In this document: positions 29,668 through 38,597 of the stretch, piece by piece
How the letters are laid out: every line of letters starts with the position of its first letter
Position numbering within the stretch: position 1 is the stretch's first letter
Assembly (NCBI RefSeq): GCF_003344535.1
Contig: NZ_QPKS01000003.1
Coordinates: 124,001-188,000 of the forward strand
DNA: 64,000 nt
Origin: Exiguobacterium flavidum
GTDB taxonomy: Bacteria; Bacillota; Bacilli; Exiguobacteriales; Exiguobacteriaceae
Direction: 5' to 3'
The notes under the pieces: generated by a model
Told to the model about the DNA's origin: nothing
Databases searched by the model: none
Seen by the model: only the letters and a program-made list of their open reading frames with translations
Program-made: the position numbers and the translations under genes

Positions 29668-29701
29668 GATGACGCCCGCGAAATCAATCGGAGGCGTCAT
29701 C
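29668..29701 (-). other. Stem-loop after psd
   Basis: A 9-bp stem (GATGACGCC with GGCGTCATC) lies between psd and the transporter gene without a following T run. It may be a weak terminator or protect an mRNA end. Confidence 0.4.
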
Positions 29702-29704
29702 ACT

Positions 29705-30481
29705 TCAACTATGCCAAGTCCCGAGCCGTTGTCCCATGCGGATCTTGCCCTTCGGTGCGTCTATCGAAAGAGCTCCCTTCGGAACACAGACCACGACGGT
29801 CGAACCGAATGAGAAGTAACCGAATGCCTCACCGCGGCCGACTTCGCGCTCTTCGTTCGTCCGGACGATCGTGTTGACGTTAAGTGCTCCGACCATCACG
29901 TGGGCATATTTGATCCCTTTCGAGCGCAGCGTCGTGATGAGCCGGTAGTTTCGAGTCAAGGGACGCAACCCATACTTCAAGCCGATCTCATTGACCGGCG
30001 CAGCGTCACGTCCGAGCGTGTAGCTCGAGAGCACCTCGCTGTCGAGCGGAACGTGCACGCGATGATAGTCCGTCGGGCTCAAATAGAAGATCATGACCTT
30101 GCCCCCGGCATATTGGCTCGCATCATGATGAGAACCGAGCAGCTCCGAAACCGTGTAGGACTGGCCTTTGACCACGAAGCGGCTGTCTTCCGTCAAGTCC
30201 TCGATCACCGAGAGTTCGCCGTCGCACGGACTGACGAACGCGCCTGATCCTTGAGCGACCGGACGTGCCCCTTCCTTCAGTTCACGGATGAAGAACTCGT
30301 GGAGACTCTTATAGGAAGAAAGCGGCAATGCCGCTTCTTCTGTATTGATTCCGTACAGCTTCGCAAATGACGGAATGAGCCGGCTGCTCGCGGACGAGGT
30401 CGCGAACTTTTTAAGCAGGTTCGCGACTGCCGGACGGCCGTTCAATTCGAATAAGGTCTTATAGAACGCACTGCGCATCAT
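29705..30481 (-). CDS. psd: Phosphatidylserine decarboxylase
   Basis: 258 residues, a proenzyme that cleaves itself at a Gly-Ser bond to form the pyruvoyl group. That site reads FGST in YFSFGSTVVVCVP, a known variant of LGST. The segments LSPTDYHRVHVPLDSEV and SPCDGELSVIED are also typical. The enzyme makes phosphatidylethanolamine; the matching synthase gene pssA is 20 kb away. Its ATG overlaps the thioredoxin-like gene stop (ATGA). Confidence 0.96.
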   Translation of the reverse strand: MMRSAFYKTLFELNGRPAVANLLKKFATSSASSRLIPSFAKLYGINTEEAALPLSSYKSLHEFFIRELKEGARPVAQGSGAFVSPCDGELSVIEDLTEDSRFVVKGQSYTVSELLGSHHDASQYAGGKVMIFYLSPTDYHRVHVPLDSEVLSSYTLGRDAAPVNEIGLKYGLRPLTRNYRLITTLRSKGIKYAHVMVGALNVNTIVRTNEEREVGRGEAFGYFSFGSTVVVCVPKGALSIDAPKGKIRMGQRLGTWHS

Positions 30482-30966
30482 TTCAGATCACCCGACTTCT
30501 TTCCGTCCTCTCCTGCATCTTCGCCGGCGAAGAAGTCCTCATAGCTCGCTTCCGTCTGCTCACCGGCGATACGCTTCACTTCTTTTCCGTCCTTGTAATG
30601 GACGACTGTCGGCGTCCCCTCGATCTTGAACGTCTCCCAGGCAGACTGCTCGACGGCAAGGTCGATCTGATGGAACGGTACGTCCTGCTTCTCTCCGAGC
30701 GGGACGAGGTACGGCTTCACCTTCTCGCAGTGAACACATCCCGTCTGATAGAAGTACATGTAGAACTCATCGCCTGACGCAAGTTTTTCTGACACTTGCG
30801 AAGCTGTGAAATCGCCCTTTTTCGCCGCGTTCTGCTCACCATCCTGAAGCAGCAGCAAAGCTGCACCGATCAGGACGATGATCGCGATGATGCCGGCAGT
30901 GATCCAGTTCGCTTTCGACTGTGCCTTCTTTTTGACAGCAGCCTGTTTTTTCGTTTTCTTAGACAT
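30478..30966 (-). CDS. Membrane-anchored thioredoxin-like protein
   Basis: 162 residues. A lysine-rich cytoplasmic start and one membrane helix (residues 20-40) precede a thioredoxin fold facing outward. The redox motif is YQTGCVHCEKVKPYL (CVHC), and the cis-proline is in IEGTPTVVHYKDG. It may reduce or oxidise extracytoplasmic thiols. The ATG at 30966 has GGAGGG six bases upstream. It lies between iadA and psd with overlaps on both sides, so the three form one operon with no obvious common pathway. Confidence 0.88.
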   Translation of the reverse strand: MSKKTKKQAAVKKKAQSKANWITAGIIAIIVLIGAALLLLQDGEQNAAKKGDFTASQVSEKLASGDEFYMYFYQTGCVHCEKVKPYLVPLGEKQDVPFHQIDLAVEQSAWETFKIEGTPTVVHYKDGKEVKRIAGEQTEASYEDFFAGEDAGEDGKKSGDLK

Positions 30967-30968
30967 CT

Positions 30969-32117
30969 TCATCCCTCCAAAAATCTTCGTTCAATCAGCC
31001 AGTCGCCGTGCTCGAATACGATATTCCCGCCAACGACGACCATCTTGATGTCGAGCTGTTCATCGACGAGAAGGAAATCTGCGCGCTCGCCTTCAACGAT
31101 ACGCCCGCCACTTATCCCATACGCCTCCGCGACGTTGTCTGTCACGGTCTTGATCACTTCATCAAAATCGACACCCGCGTCAACGGCTGCCTTGACCGCC
31201 TTCCAAAGCGACGACGGTTTGCCTGTCGAGAGCCCCGTCAATCGGCCATCCGCATCGAAGGCCGGAAGACTTGCCCCGGCATCCGTCGACATCGTGATCT
31301 GCCCGATCGCAATCCCTTCGTCCAGCGCCCTTTTCAGCGCCTGTCCAGCTGGTATTTCTCCTTCTTCGATGAACTGAGGAATCGTGCACGTCGTGAAATC
31401 GATTCGTCCACCTTTTTGGGCCCAGGCGAGACCTGCCTCAAAAATGCGTTCGCTCCGATTGATATGGGTCGGCAGAAACTGTCCGACCGGTACGTCCGTC
31501 TCCTCGACGACCTGTTCGAGCAATGAAAGACGCCGCTTGCCGTCTCCGATGTGGACGTTCATCGCACCACTTATACCGGACAGCATACCGGCCACCCGCG
31601 CCTCGGAGGCGATGCGTGCGATTTCCCTGTCGGTCGGCTCGGTCGAGCGGTGGTCGTTGATCGCAATCTCGCCGACCCCGATCACTTCCGGTATCAAGAC
31701 GATGTCCTTCGCTGTACTCCCCGTGATCGAAACTGGAGGCACGGCATAGCTGCCGGTCAGCATGAACGTCCGCATGCCGGTTTCCGTATACCCCCTCAAG
31801 TGGGCGAGAAGATCGATTCCTGTCCGCGTCAGACCGTCTGTCCCGAGCAGACCGACGACGGTCGTGATGCCTCCTTCAAGAAAGTCGAAGGCGTCGAGGG
31901 CAGGCGTACGTGTCGCAAATCCGCCTTCCCCTCCTCCGCCGATCGGATGGACGTGTCCGTCGATCAGCCCGGGTACGAGCCTAAGCCCCCTCCCGTCGAT
32001 CGTCTTCATCCCGAAGGATTCTGGCGTCTCGAGATCGCCGATTCTCAAAATTTCTCCTCCGCCTGTCAGGAGGTCGACCCGCTTCCCATTGAGGACTGCT
32101 CCTTTGACGATGAACAT
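30969..32117 (-). CDS. iadA: Beta-aspartyl-peptidase (isoaspartyl dipeptidase)
   Basis: About 382 residues of the amidohydrolase superfamily. The metal motif is LIDGHVHPIGGGGEGG, followed by the family segment TPALDAFDFLEGGITTVVGLLG and the catalytic region TMSTDAGASLPAFD. IadA cleaves isoaspartyl dipeptides that arise from damaged proteins. The ATG at 32117 has GGGAGG seven bases upstream; the adjacent ATG at 32120 is an alternative. First gene of the iadA-thioredoxin-psd set. Confidence 0.93.
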   Translation of the reverse strand: MFIVKGAVLNGKRVDLLTGGGEILRIGDLETPESFGMKTIDGRGLRLVPGLIDGHVHPIGGGGEGGFATRTPALDAFDFLEGGITTVVGLLGTDGLTRTGIDLLAHLRGYTETGMRTFMLTGSYAVPPVSITGSTAKDIVLIPEVIGVGEIAINDHRSTEPTDREIARIASEARVAGMLSGISGAMNVHIGDGKRRLSLLEQVVEETDVPVGQFLPTHINRSERIFEAGLAWAQKGGRIDFTTCTIPQFIEEGEIPAGQALKRALDEGIAIGQITMSTDAGASLPAFDADGRLTGLSTGKPSSLWKAVKAAVDAGVDFDEVIKTVTDNVAEAYGISGGRIVEGERADFLLVDEQLDIKMVVVGGNIVFEHGDWLIERRFLEG

Positions 32118-32152
32118 CATGGTCCCTCCCGTCTTCATTTACACGTAAACGA

Positions 32153-32188
32153 TAAAAGCGAGCATGCCGAAAATCAGCACCCCCGCTT
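32153..32188 (-). terminator. Probable terminator of the DUF2929 gene
   Basis: An imperfect stem (AAGCG..GTGC with GCAT..CGCTT) followed by TTTT on the minus strand, just after the small gene. Confidence 0.5.
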
Positions 32189-32192
32189 CCCC

Positions 32193-32387
32193 TTATTCTG
32201 CTTTCGTGCCTTGGCCGAGGCCCATGTCTTCGTTCACTGCGTCGAGTGCGAAGACGACGAGTGCTGTGACGACAGACATCGCTGTCGCGAATCCGAAATC
32301 ATACGCAACGGCGTCAACTGCTGATACGATGAACACAGCCGTGTTCACGAGCAAGAACGACCAGAAGAATGTTACGAGAAAACGCAT
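32193..32387 (-). CDS. DUF2929 family (YjzD-like) membrane protein
   Basis: 64 residues with two hydrophobic helices. The opening MRFLVTFFWSFLLVNTAVFI and the polar loop before the second helix match the YjzD/DUF2929 family of small Bacillales membrane proteins. Function unknown. It is transcribed away from the Cof hydrolase gene across a 196-bp divergent promoter region. Confidence 0.75.
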   Translation of the reverse strand: MRFLVTFFWSFLLVNTAVFIVSAVDAVAYDFGFATAMSVVTALVVFALDAVNEDMGLGQGTKAE

Positions 32388-32583
32388 CCTTCCCCCTCCA
32401 TTTCCATACGTACTTAAAAATGTCCTACGTTTCGTAGTATATCATTTTTCAGATGTCGTCACAGCAATTCCGAATGTTTTTTCTCCATTTCCTCCTTGCC
32501 GCCACACGTCGTTCCGACACAAATTCGCCATTTTTTCGTTTGTTCTGCTACAGTAGATACTATACAGAACGGAGGGAACGATC

Positions 32584-33399
32584 ATGCAACAACGTCATTT
32601 GATCGCCATCGATCTCGATGGCACGCTTTTACGGGACGACAAGACGATCAGCCAAAGGAACATCGATGCAATCGGACAGGCGCGCGAGAACGGCCATGAG
32701 GTCGTCATCGCGACCGGACGTCCCTTCCGCCACGCGAAGCTTTATTATGAGCAACTCGGTCTGACGACCCCGATCGTCAACTTCAACGGCGGACTCGTCC
32801 ATCATCCGCTCGACCCGAGCTTCGAAGCGACCCATAACCCGATTCCGCTAAAAACCGTCCAGACGATCCTCGAGTCCGTCGCAGATACGAAAACTCAGAA
32901 CATCGTCTGCGAAGTGACCGATCATGTCTATTTCCATAAGGATCCGGTAGGCATTTATGAATTCTACACTGACCGCGCCTTATCGGTCACGACCGGTGAC
33001 CTTCGCAAACTGTTGCAGACGGAACCGACGTCATTGTTGATCCATGCCAAAGGTGAACACGTAAAGGAGATCCGGAAGGAATTGTCCGGTGTCCATGCGG
33101 AAACCGTATTGAACCGGCAGTGGGTCAAACCGGAATACATGGTCGAAGTCATGCGCAAAGGAACGAGCAAGGCTGAAGGACTGAAACGTGTCTCTGCTCA
33201 TCTCGGCATCCCCCGTGAACGGATCATCGCGTTCGGAGACGAGGAGAACGATCTCGAGATGCTCGATTATGTCGGCCACGGCGTGGCGATGGATAACGCC
33301 ATCCCGGCACTCAAGCAGCTCGCATCAGGCATCACGAAGTCGAATGAGGATGACGGCATCGCCTATTATCTGAAAAACGTACTCGGCATCATCCGCTGA
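32584..33399 (+). CDS. Cof-type HAD-IIB hydrolase
   Basis: 271 residues. HAD motifs: LIAIDLDGTLLRDDKTIS (nucleophile Asp), VVIATGRPFRHAK, KAEGLKRVSAHLGI (lysine) and IIAFGDEENDLEMLDYVGHG. The IIB cap lies between residues 85 and 185. Such enzymes dephosphorylate sugar phosphates or cofactors such as FMN and pyridoxal phosphate; the exact substrate is unknown. GGAGGGAA precedes the ATG. It is 17 bp upstream of the NUDIX gene and shares its terminator. Confidence 0.92.
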   Translation: MQQRHLIAIDLDGTLLRDDKTISQRNIDAIGQARENGHEVVIATGRPFRHAKLYYEQLGLTTPIVNFNGGLVHHPLDPSFEATHNPIPLKTVQTILESVADTKTQNIVCEVTDHVYFHKDPVGIYEFYTDRALSVTTGDLRKLLQTEPTSLLIHAKGEHVKEIRKELSGVHAETVLNRQWVKPEYMVEVMRKGTSKAEGLKRVSAHLGIPRERIIAFGDEENDLEMLDYVGHGVAMDNAIPALKQLASGITKSNEDDGIAYYLKNVLGIIR

Positions 33400-33415
33400 G
33401 CAACAGGAGGTCATC

Positions 33416-33880
33416 ATGTACCCTATTCGCAATCGCGCCTGTGCGCTGATCGTCGAGGACGAGAAGATCCTGCTCATCGAGATGATGAGTGAATACGGAC
33501 TGCACTACAATTTACCTGCCGGCGGCGTCGAAGCCGGGGAGTCGATCGAAGAGGCTGTCGCCCGGGAAGCGTTTGAGGAGGCAGGGGTCGAAGTCGAAGT
33601 CGGACCGCTGGCTGCGCTGTATCAATACATGCCACACCTCAGCGATAATTACGCGAGCAAGACGCCGAGCATCAACTTCATTTTCCACTGCCACTTGAAG
33701 GAAGGCTCGATCGCCCGGATGCCTGCCATACCTGACGAACATCAGGTCGGTGTCCGCTGGGTCCCGCTCGATGAGCTGACCGATGTGCCGCTCCATCCAC
33801 GAATCCAGCAGCAGCTGCTCGACGCCCTCGCGTCGGAACAGGTCAGCTGGACGAACGAGCACGACTTGCCGCCTTTTTAA
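33416..33880 (+). CDS. NUDIX hydrolase
   Basis: 154 residues. The Nudix box is complete: GGVEAGESIEEAV with REAFEEAGVEV. The opening RNRACALIVEDEKILLIEM and the C-terminal GVRWVPLDELTD are typical of small nucleotide-diphosphate hydrolases. A perfect AGGAGG precedes the ATG. Substrate unknown. Confidence 0.92.
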   Translation: MYPIRNRACALIVEDEKILLIEMMSEYGLHYNLPAGGVEAGESIEEAVAREAFEEAGVEVEVGPLAALYQYMPHLSDNYASKTPSINFIFHCHLKEGSIARMPAIPDEHQVGVRWVPLDELTDVPLHPRIQQQLLDALASEQVSWTNEHDLPPF

Positions 33881-33888
33881 GACATCAA

Positions 33889-33927
33889 AAAACGCATCGT
33901 CCCTGATTTCCGGGGACGATGCGTTTT
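33889..33927. terminator. Bidirectional terminator, NUDIX and YitT genes
   Basis: A perfect 15-bp stem (AAAACGCATCGTCCC with GGGACGATGCGTTTT) between convergent genes. Confidence 0.92.
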
Positions 33928-33931
33928 CGTT

Positions 33932-34783
33932 TCAGCCTTTGCGGAAGTAACCGACGACTGAATCAGTCGGGACGACGTTGATGAAGACGGCTTCATCCGT
34001 ATCCCGGCAGATCCGTTCGATTTCGCGCAGCTCGTGGCGTTCGATGACCATCATGAGCGTCGCCTTCTCGGCACGTGAATACGTTCCGATCGCAGGCATC
34101 TGCGTGATACCACGAATGATGTGCTGATGGAGAGCCTGTGTGATGTCGCCGGCGTGATTCGTGACGATGAAGATCGTCAGGCGCTGGTTGCTCGTATGGA
34201 TCTCGTCGACGACCTTGGACGTGACATAGATGAAGACGATCGTATAGAGCGCAGTCGGCCAGCCGAACAATGCACCTGCGAGGATCGCGATCAGGAAATT
34301 GAGCACGAACAGGTAGACACCGACGCTGCGGTCAGAGAATCGGGCGAAGATGAGCGCGACGATGTCGAATCCACCGGTCGATGCACCGAACTTGATCGTG
34401 ATGCCTGTCCCGACGGCAAGCAATACGCCTCCGAACACGGCATTCAGCGTCTGATCCTCATTGATGATCGCCACCTGCGGGATGAGACCGATGAAAATCG
34501 TCGTCGCAAGAACGGAAATGAGCGTGATGATCGTAAAGCTCCGTCCGAGCATGATCCACGCAAGGACGATCAACGGCAGGTTGAGCGCAAGGAACCAGAC
34601 GTTCTCACCGAAAGCGAGGGCCGTACCGTCAAGCACCTTCGTTAAGATTTGGGCAAGACCCGTGAAACCGGTCGAGTAGACCCCGCTCGGAATCAAAAAC
34701 CAGTTCATCGCGAGTGCGATGAGCACCCCGCCGATCGCCGCAACGACGACCTTCATAATATTTTCCTTCACTACCGATGTCAC
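33932..34783 (-). CDS. YitT family membrane protein
   Basis: 283 residues. Five or six membrane helices (YitT/DUF161) with the motifs FLIPSGVYSTGFTGLAQIL and FGASTGGFDIVALIFARFSD, then a C-terminal DUF2179 cytoplasmic domain (IGTYSRAEKATLMMVIERHE). Family function is not established. The GTG start at 34783 is placed by GAGGAG eight bases upstream. It appears monocistronic. Confidence 0.9.
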   Translation of the reverse strand: MTSVVKENIMKVVVAAIGGVLIALAMNWFLIPSGVYSTGFTGLAQILTKVLDGTALAFGENVWFLALNLPLIVLAWIMLGRSFTIITLISVLATTIFIGLIPQVAIINEDQTLNAVFGGVLLAVGTGITIKFGASTGGFDIVALIFARFSDRSVGVYLFVLNFLIAILAGALFGWPTALYTIVFIYVTSKVVDEIHTSNQRLTIFIVTNHAGDITQALHQHIIRGITQMPAIGTYSRAEKATLMMVIERHELREIERICRDTDEAVFINVVPTDSVVGYFRKG

Positions 34784-34905
34784 ACGCGGTTCTCCTCTCG
34801 TACTTGAACTATATCTTGAAACACTTTAGCACAGGTTCCACAAGTAAAAAAGTAAAGAATTCGCGAAAAAGAGAAATCTTCTAATGATATCGCTTCCAAA
34901 GAGAA

Positions 34906-34934
34906 ATCACGCTCCGAAGAAATCGGAACGTGAT
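34906..34934 (-). terminator. Terminator of maltose phosphorylase gene
   Basis: An 11-bp stem with one G-T pair (ATCACGTTCCG with CGGAGCGTGAT on the minus strand) followed by TTTCTCTTT. Confidence 0.7.
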
Positions 34935-34945
34935 TGGAGATACAC

Positions 34946-37246
34946 TTATACGATTTGAGTAGACGGAACGCTGACTTCCGCATCTGCCGGAATCTCGACC
35001 GTCTCATCGAACAAACGAAGGCTGAATGCTTCTCCTGAGAGTTGCTTGATGCGGACTTCGTTCTGCTTCACTTCGATCAGCAGATGGTGCCCGCGCCACT
35101 GCATGCGGAACGAGTAACCCGACCAGCCTTTCGGAAGCATCGGACGGAACACGAGTTCATCGTCAGTGACGCGCAGTCCTGCAAATCCGTGAACGATCGA
35201 CATCCATGATCCGACCATCGACGTGATATGAAGTCCGTCTTCCGTGTCATTGTTATAGTTATCGAGGTCGAGACGTGCAGAACGCCGATAGAGTTCGACC
35301 GCCTTTTCCTCGTATCCGACCTCAGCCGCGATGATCGAGTAGATGCAAGGAGAAAGTGAAGACTCATGCACCGTACGCGGCTCGTAGAAATCGAAGTTCG
35401 CCTTCTTCTGTTCGAGCGAGAAGCGGTCCGTCAGGAAGTAGAGTCCTTGCAGGACGTCCGCCTGCTTGATGAAGACCGAACGCAGGATGCGGTCCCACGA
35501 CCAGTTCTGGTTGAGCGGCAGATGGACCGGGTCAAGGTCTGCGACCATGATCTGTTCCTTATCCATGAAGCCGTCCTGCTGCATGAAGACATTTGGAGCC
35601 GTCTCGTCCTTCGGATAGTACATCTTCGCGTCAATGTCTGCCCACTTCGCAAGCTCTTCTTCCGACAGTGCGAGCTGATGCATAAGTTCCTCAAGACGCT
35701 TCGGTTCTGCTTCTGCAAGATAGCGGTGAACCGTCTGCGCGTATTCGAGACACCATGCAGCGATCAAGTTCGTGTACCAGTTGTTGTTGACGTTGTTCTC
35801 ATATTCGTTCGGTCCTGTGACGCCGAGGATCATGTAGACATCCTTATGCGGGACGTAGTTGACACGGCTCGCCCAGTAGCGCGCGATTTCGACGAGCACT
35901 TCGAAACCGTATTGTCCGAGGTAGGTCTTGTCCCCCGTGTAGTTCGTGTAGTTATAGATCGCATGGGCGATCGCGCCGTTCCTGTGGATCTCCTCGTGCG
36001 TGATTTCCCACTCGTTATGGCATTCCTCGCCGTTCATCGTCACCATCGGGTAGAGGGCACCCTTCATGCCGACGTTCTTTTCCGCATTCTCTTTGGCCTG
36101 CGGCAGCTGGTTGTGACGGTACTTCAGCAAGTTCCACGCGACTTCCGGCTTCGACGTCGCGAGGTAGAAGTTCAAACAGTATGCTTCCGTATCCCAATAC
36201 GTCGCACCGCCGTACTTCTCGCCTGTGAACCCTTTCGGTCCGATGTTCAGACGTGAGTCTTCCCCTGTGTACGTCTGGAACATGTGGAAGATGTTGAACC
36301 GGATGCCTTGCTGCGCCTCGACGTCACCTTCAATCTTGACGTCTGCCTCTTCCCAGTGCTTCAGCCATGCTGCTGTATGTTCTTCAAGCAGGGTATCATA
36401 TCCCTTATCGAAAGCCGCGTTGACTTTTTTCATCCCTTCGGCTAGCAGGTCTTCGACTGCATAATCACGGTTGGTGACGAGCGACACGAGTTTCTCTGCG
36501 ACTGCACTCTCTCCAGCTGAGACCCGCTTCGAGAACCGGTTCGCGACGTACTGATTCGTACCTTCGAGCACTTCGCAACGCGCACCTTCTACATCCGTGA
36601 TCATCGAAGCCGTCACGTGCCAGTCAAGCTTTTTCGTCTTCGACGTCACATACCCGAAACGTTCTTCGATTCCATGCTCGACCGGAAGCCAGAACTTCTC
36701 GTCATAGTTCGAGTCCTCGTTCTCGACATCCGCGTCAAGGTACGATTCGATGACGATATCTGCCTCGAAGTTGACCGGGGTCACCGTATAGCGGAGCGCC
36801 GCGATCTCCTTGTCGACGATCGAGAAGAAACGCTTCGATTCGACCTTCGTCTCCTCTTCCCCGTTCTTGAGAAGGAACGTACGAGTCAGCACGCCATGCT
36901 GCATATCGAGCTCGCGGACGAAGTCGACTACTTGCCATTCGTTCAAATCGACGTTTTTTCCATTGATCGACACACGGAGTCCCATGATGTTGACTGCGTT
37001 CAATACTTTAGCGAAGTATTCCGGGTACCCGTTCTTCCACCAGCCGACGCGCGTCTTATCCGGGTAATAGACGCCTGCTACGTACATGCCCTGGTGAGAG
37101 TCTCCAGAATAATCCTCTTCGAAGTTCCCCCGCATGCCCATGTGTCCGTTCCCGATCGACGTCATCGATTCGGCCAAGCGGTTGTCTTCAGGATGGAAGC
37201 CATTTTCGGTGATTTTCCATTCGTTTACATCAAATAATCGTTTCAT
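34946..37246 (-). CDS. malP: Maltose phosphorylase (GH65)
   Basis: 766 residues, close to characterised maltose phosphorylases. The N-terminal beta-sandwich starts MKRLFDVNEWKITENGFHPE and the (alpha/alpha)6 barrel carries ATYWDTEAYCLNFYLATSKP and the general-acid glutamate in GVTGPNEYENNVNNNW. The enzyme converts maltose and phosphate to beta-glucose 1-phosphate and glucose. Kojibiose or trehalose phosphorylase are relatives; the mal gene context favours maltose. The ATG at 37246 has AAGGAG nine bases upstream. It has its own operator-overlapped promoter and is separated from the lacI gene by a terminator. Confidence 0.92.
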   Translation of the reverse strand: MKRLFDVNEWKITENGFHPEDNRLAESMTSIGNGHMGMRGNFEEDYSGDSHQGMYVAGVYYPDKTRVGWWKNGYPEYFAKVLNAVNIMGLRVSINGKNVDLNEWQVVDFVRELDMQHGVLTRTFLLKNGEEETKVESKRFFSIVDKEIAALRYTVTPVNFEADIVIESYLDADVENEDSNYDEKFWLPVEHGIEERFGYVTSKTKKLDWHVTASMITDVEGARCEVLEGTNQYVANRFSKRVSAGESAVAEKLVSLVTNRDYAVEDLLAEGMKKVNAAFDKGYDTLLEEHTAAWLKHWEEADVKIEGDVEAQQGIRFNIFHMFQTYTGEDSRLNIGPKGFTGEKYGGATYWDTEAYCLNFYLATSKPEVAWNLLKYRHNQLPQAKENAEKNVGMKGALYPMVTMNGEECHNEWEITHEEIHRNGAIAHAIYNYTNYTGDKTYLGQYGFEVLVEIARYWASRVNYVPHKDVYMILGVTGPNEYENNVNNNWYTNLIAAWCLEYAQTVHRYLAEAEPKRLEELMHQLALSEEELAKWADIDAKMYYPKDETAPNVFMQQDGFMDKEQIMVADLDPVHLPLNQNWSWDRILRSVFIKQADVLQGLYFLTDRFSLEQKKANFDFYEPRTVHESSLSPCIYSIIAAEVGYEEKAVELYRRSARLDLDNYNNDTEDGLHITSMVGSWMSIVHGFAGLRVTDDELVFRPMLPKGWSGYSFRMQWRGHHLLIEVKQNEVRIKQLSGEAFSLRLFDETVEIPADAEVSVPSTQIV

Positions 37247-37292
37247 CTCAAGTCGCTCCTTCGTCCGATGTATGGCCCTTGAAACGAGCCTT

Positions 37293-37308
37293 TTGTAAGC
37301 GTTTTTAT
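37293..37308. promoter_or_regulatory. cre-like site upstream of malP
   Basis: TTGTAAGCGTTTTTAT matches the CcpA consensus WTGNNARCGNWWWCAW with one mismatch. It lies downstream of the malP -10 box, a repressing position. Confidence 0.55.
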
Positions 37309-37325
37309 TTCTTTCTACATTATAT

Positions 37326-37362
37326 ATTCTACACATATTCAGAAGTGATGCAACCGTTTGCA
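37326..37362 (-). promoter_or_regulatory. malP promoter with overlapping LacI-type operator
   Basis: On the minus strand TTGCAT is followed after 16 bp by TAGAAT. The near-palindrome TGCAAACGGTTGCA (37349-37362) overlaps the -35 box and resembles LacI/GalR family operators, so the nearby repressor could block polymerase directly. Confidence 0.6.
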
Positions 37363-37456
37363 CTAAAATAAATTTCTTTTTTCGAAAACGCTTCCTCAAC
37401 CTTGCGAAAGTTCTGTTCCGAGGCTGTCGGCACGGATCAAGACCCCTTAAATCAGT

Positions 37457-37501
37457 AAAAAAAAGATCGTTGCTTTCAATCCAGAATGCAACGATCTTTT
37501 T
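37457..37501. terminator. Terminator of the malE-lacI operon
   Basis: A perfect 13-bp stem (AAAAGATCGTTGC with GCAACGATCTTTT) with A and T runs on either side, just after the repressor gene. Confidence 0.9.
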
Positions 37502-37528
37502 CGATTTTCCTAGTCTGATCACAGACGG

Positions 37529-38566
37529 TCATTTCGCTTTCTTTCCACTCCCGCCGCATGATTGACGGACGACGAGGTAATGAGGGACGATGACACGCTT
37601 CCCGTAAGGAGGCGTCTCTTCGTTCATCTGCTCGATCAGACAATTCGTCGCTTCGAAACCGAGACCGAAGATGTTGATTTCGACCGAGGTCAGAGGAGGA
37701 CTTGAGAATTCAGCGATGAACAGGTTGTTGAAGCTGACGACCGACATCTCGTCCGGGACGCTGATCCCCATCTCGTTGAGCGTACTCATCACGCCGAGTG
37801 CCATCATGTCATCGCTGACGACGATGGCTGTCGGCGGGTGTTCAAGAGACATGAGACGCTTGACTGCGTCAGCCCCTCCTGTCGTCATGAAGGGCGCGCT
37901 TGTGATGTAGTCTTCATTGATCGGAATCCCCGCCTCCATCAATGCGGTCTTGTAGCCTCCTACCCGCTCCTGCGTCACCGCGAGATCCTGCGATCCACCG
38001 ACGAAGGCGATACATTCGTGTCCAAGTTCATGAAGATATTTCGTCACTTCCCGACCTGCCAAGTAATTGTCAGTATCGACATAGGTGACTTGTGAGGAAT
38101 CGCTGAAAGGCTTTCCGACGACGACGAACGGAAACTTCGATTCTTGGAGGAAGCGGACGACCGGATCATCCGTCCGGGAATAGAGTACGACGACGCCATC
38201 GACGCGACGTCCCTGCACCATCGAGATGACTCCTTCGTATACCTCATCCTCTGTCACGCCTGTCGTCATGTAGAGTGAATACCCGTTTTGGTGTGCCTTC
38301 GTGCTGATACCCCGTATCACTTCAGAAAAGAACGGATTTTGCAGCGTCTTCGTCGCCGCACTCGGCATGACGAGACCGATTGCTTGCGTCGAACGGTTGG
38401 CAAGGCTTCTGGCGTGGACGTTCGGATAATATCCGAGATCTTCCATCGCCTGCTTGACACGCTCCTTCGTTTTCTGACTGATGCGCGGACTGTTCGCGAT
38501 GACACGCGAAACAGTCGATGGCGCGACGTTCGCTTGTTTCGCGACATCCTTGATCGTAACTTGCAT
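37529..38566 (-). CDS. LacI family transcriptional repressor (MalR-like)
   Basis: 345 residues. The N-terminal HTH reads TIKDVAKQANVAPSTVSRVI with hinge YYPNVHARSLA; a sugar-binding periplasmic-protein-like domain follows (VDGVVVLYSRTDDP, AIVVSDDMMALGVM). The last gene of the malE-malF-malG-amylase operon, it most likely represses the mal genes until maltodextrin or maltose is present. The ATG at 38566 has GAGGTGAAGGGG upstream. The candidate operators are at 37349, 43845, 44035 and 44152. Confidence 0.93.
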   Translation of the reverse strand: MQVTIKDVAKQANVAPSTVSRVIANSPRISQKTKERVKQAMEDLGYYPNVHARSLANRSTQAIGLVMPSAATKTLQNPFFSEVIRGISTKAHQNGYSLYMTTGVTEDEVYEGVISMVQGRRVDGVVVLYSRTDDPVVRFLQESKFPFVVVGKPFSDSSQVTYVDTDNYLAGREVTKYLHELGHECIAFVGGSQDLAVTQERVGGYKTALMEAGIPINEDYITSAPFMTTGGADAVKRLMSLEHPPTAIVVSDDMMALGVMSTLNEMGISVPDEMSVVSFNNLFIAEFSSPPLTSVEINIFGLGFEATNCLIEQMNEETPPYGKRVIVPHYLVVRQSCGGSGKKAK

Positions 38567-38597
38567 CCCCTTCACCTCTTTATCTTTGTAGGAGCTT

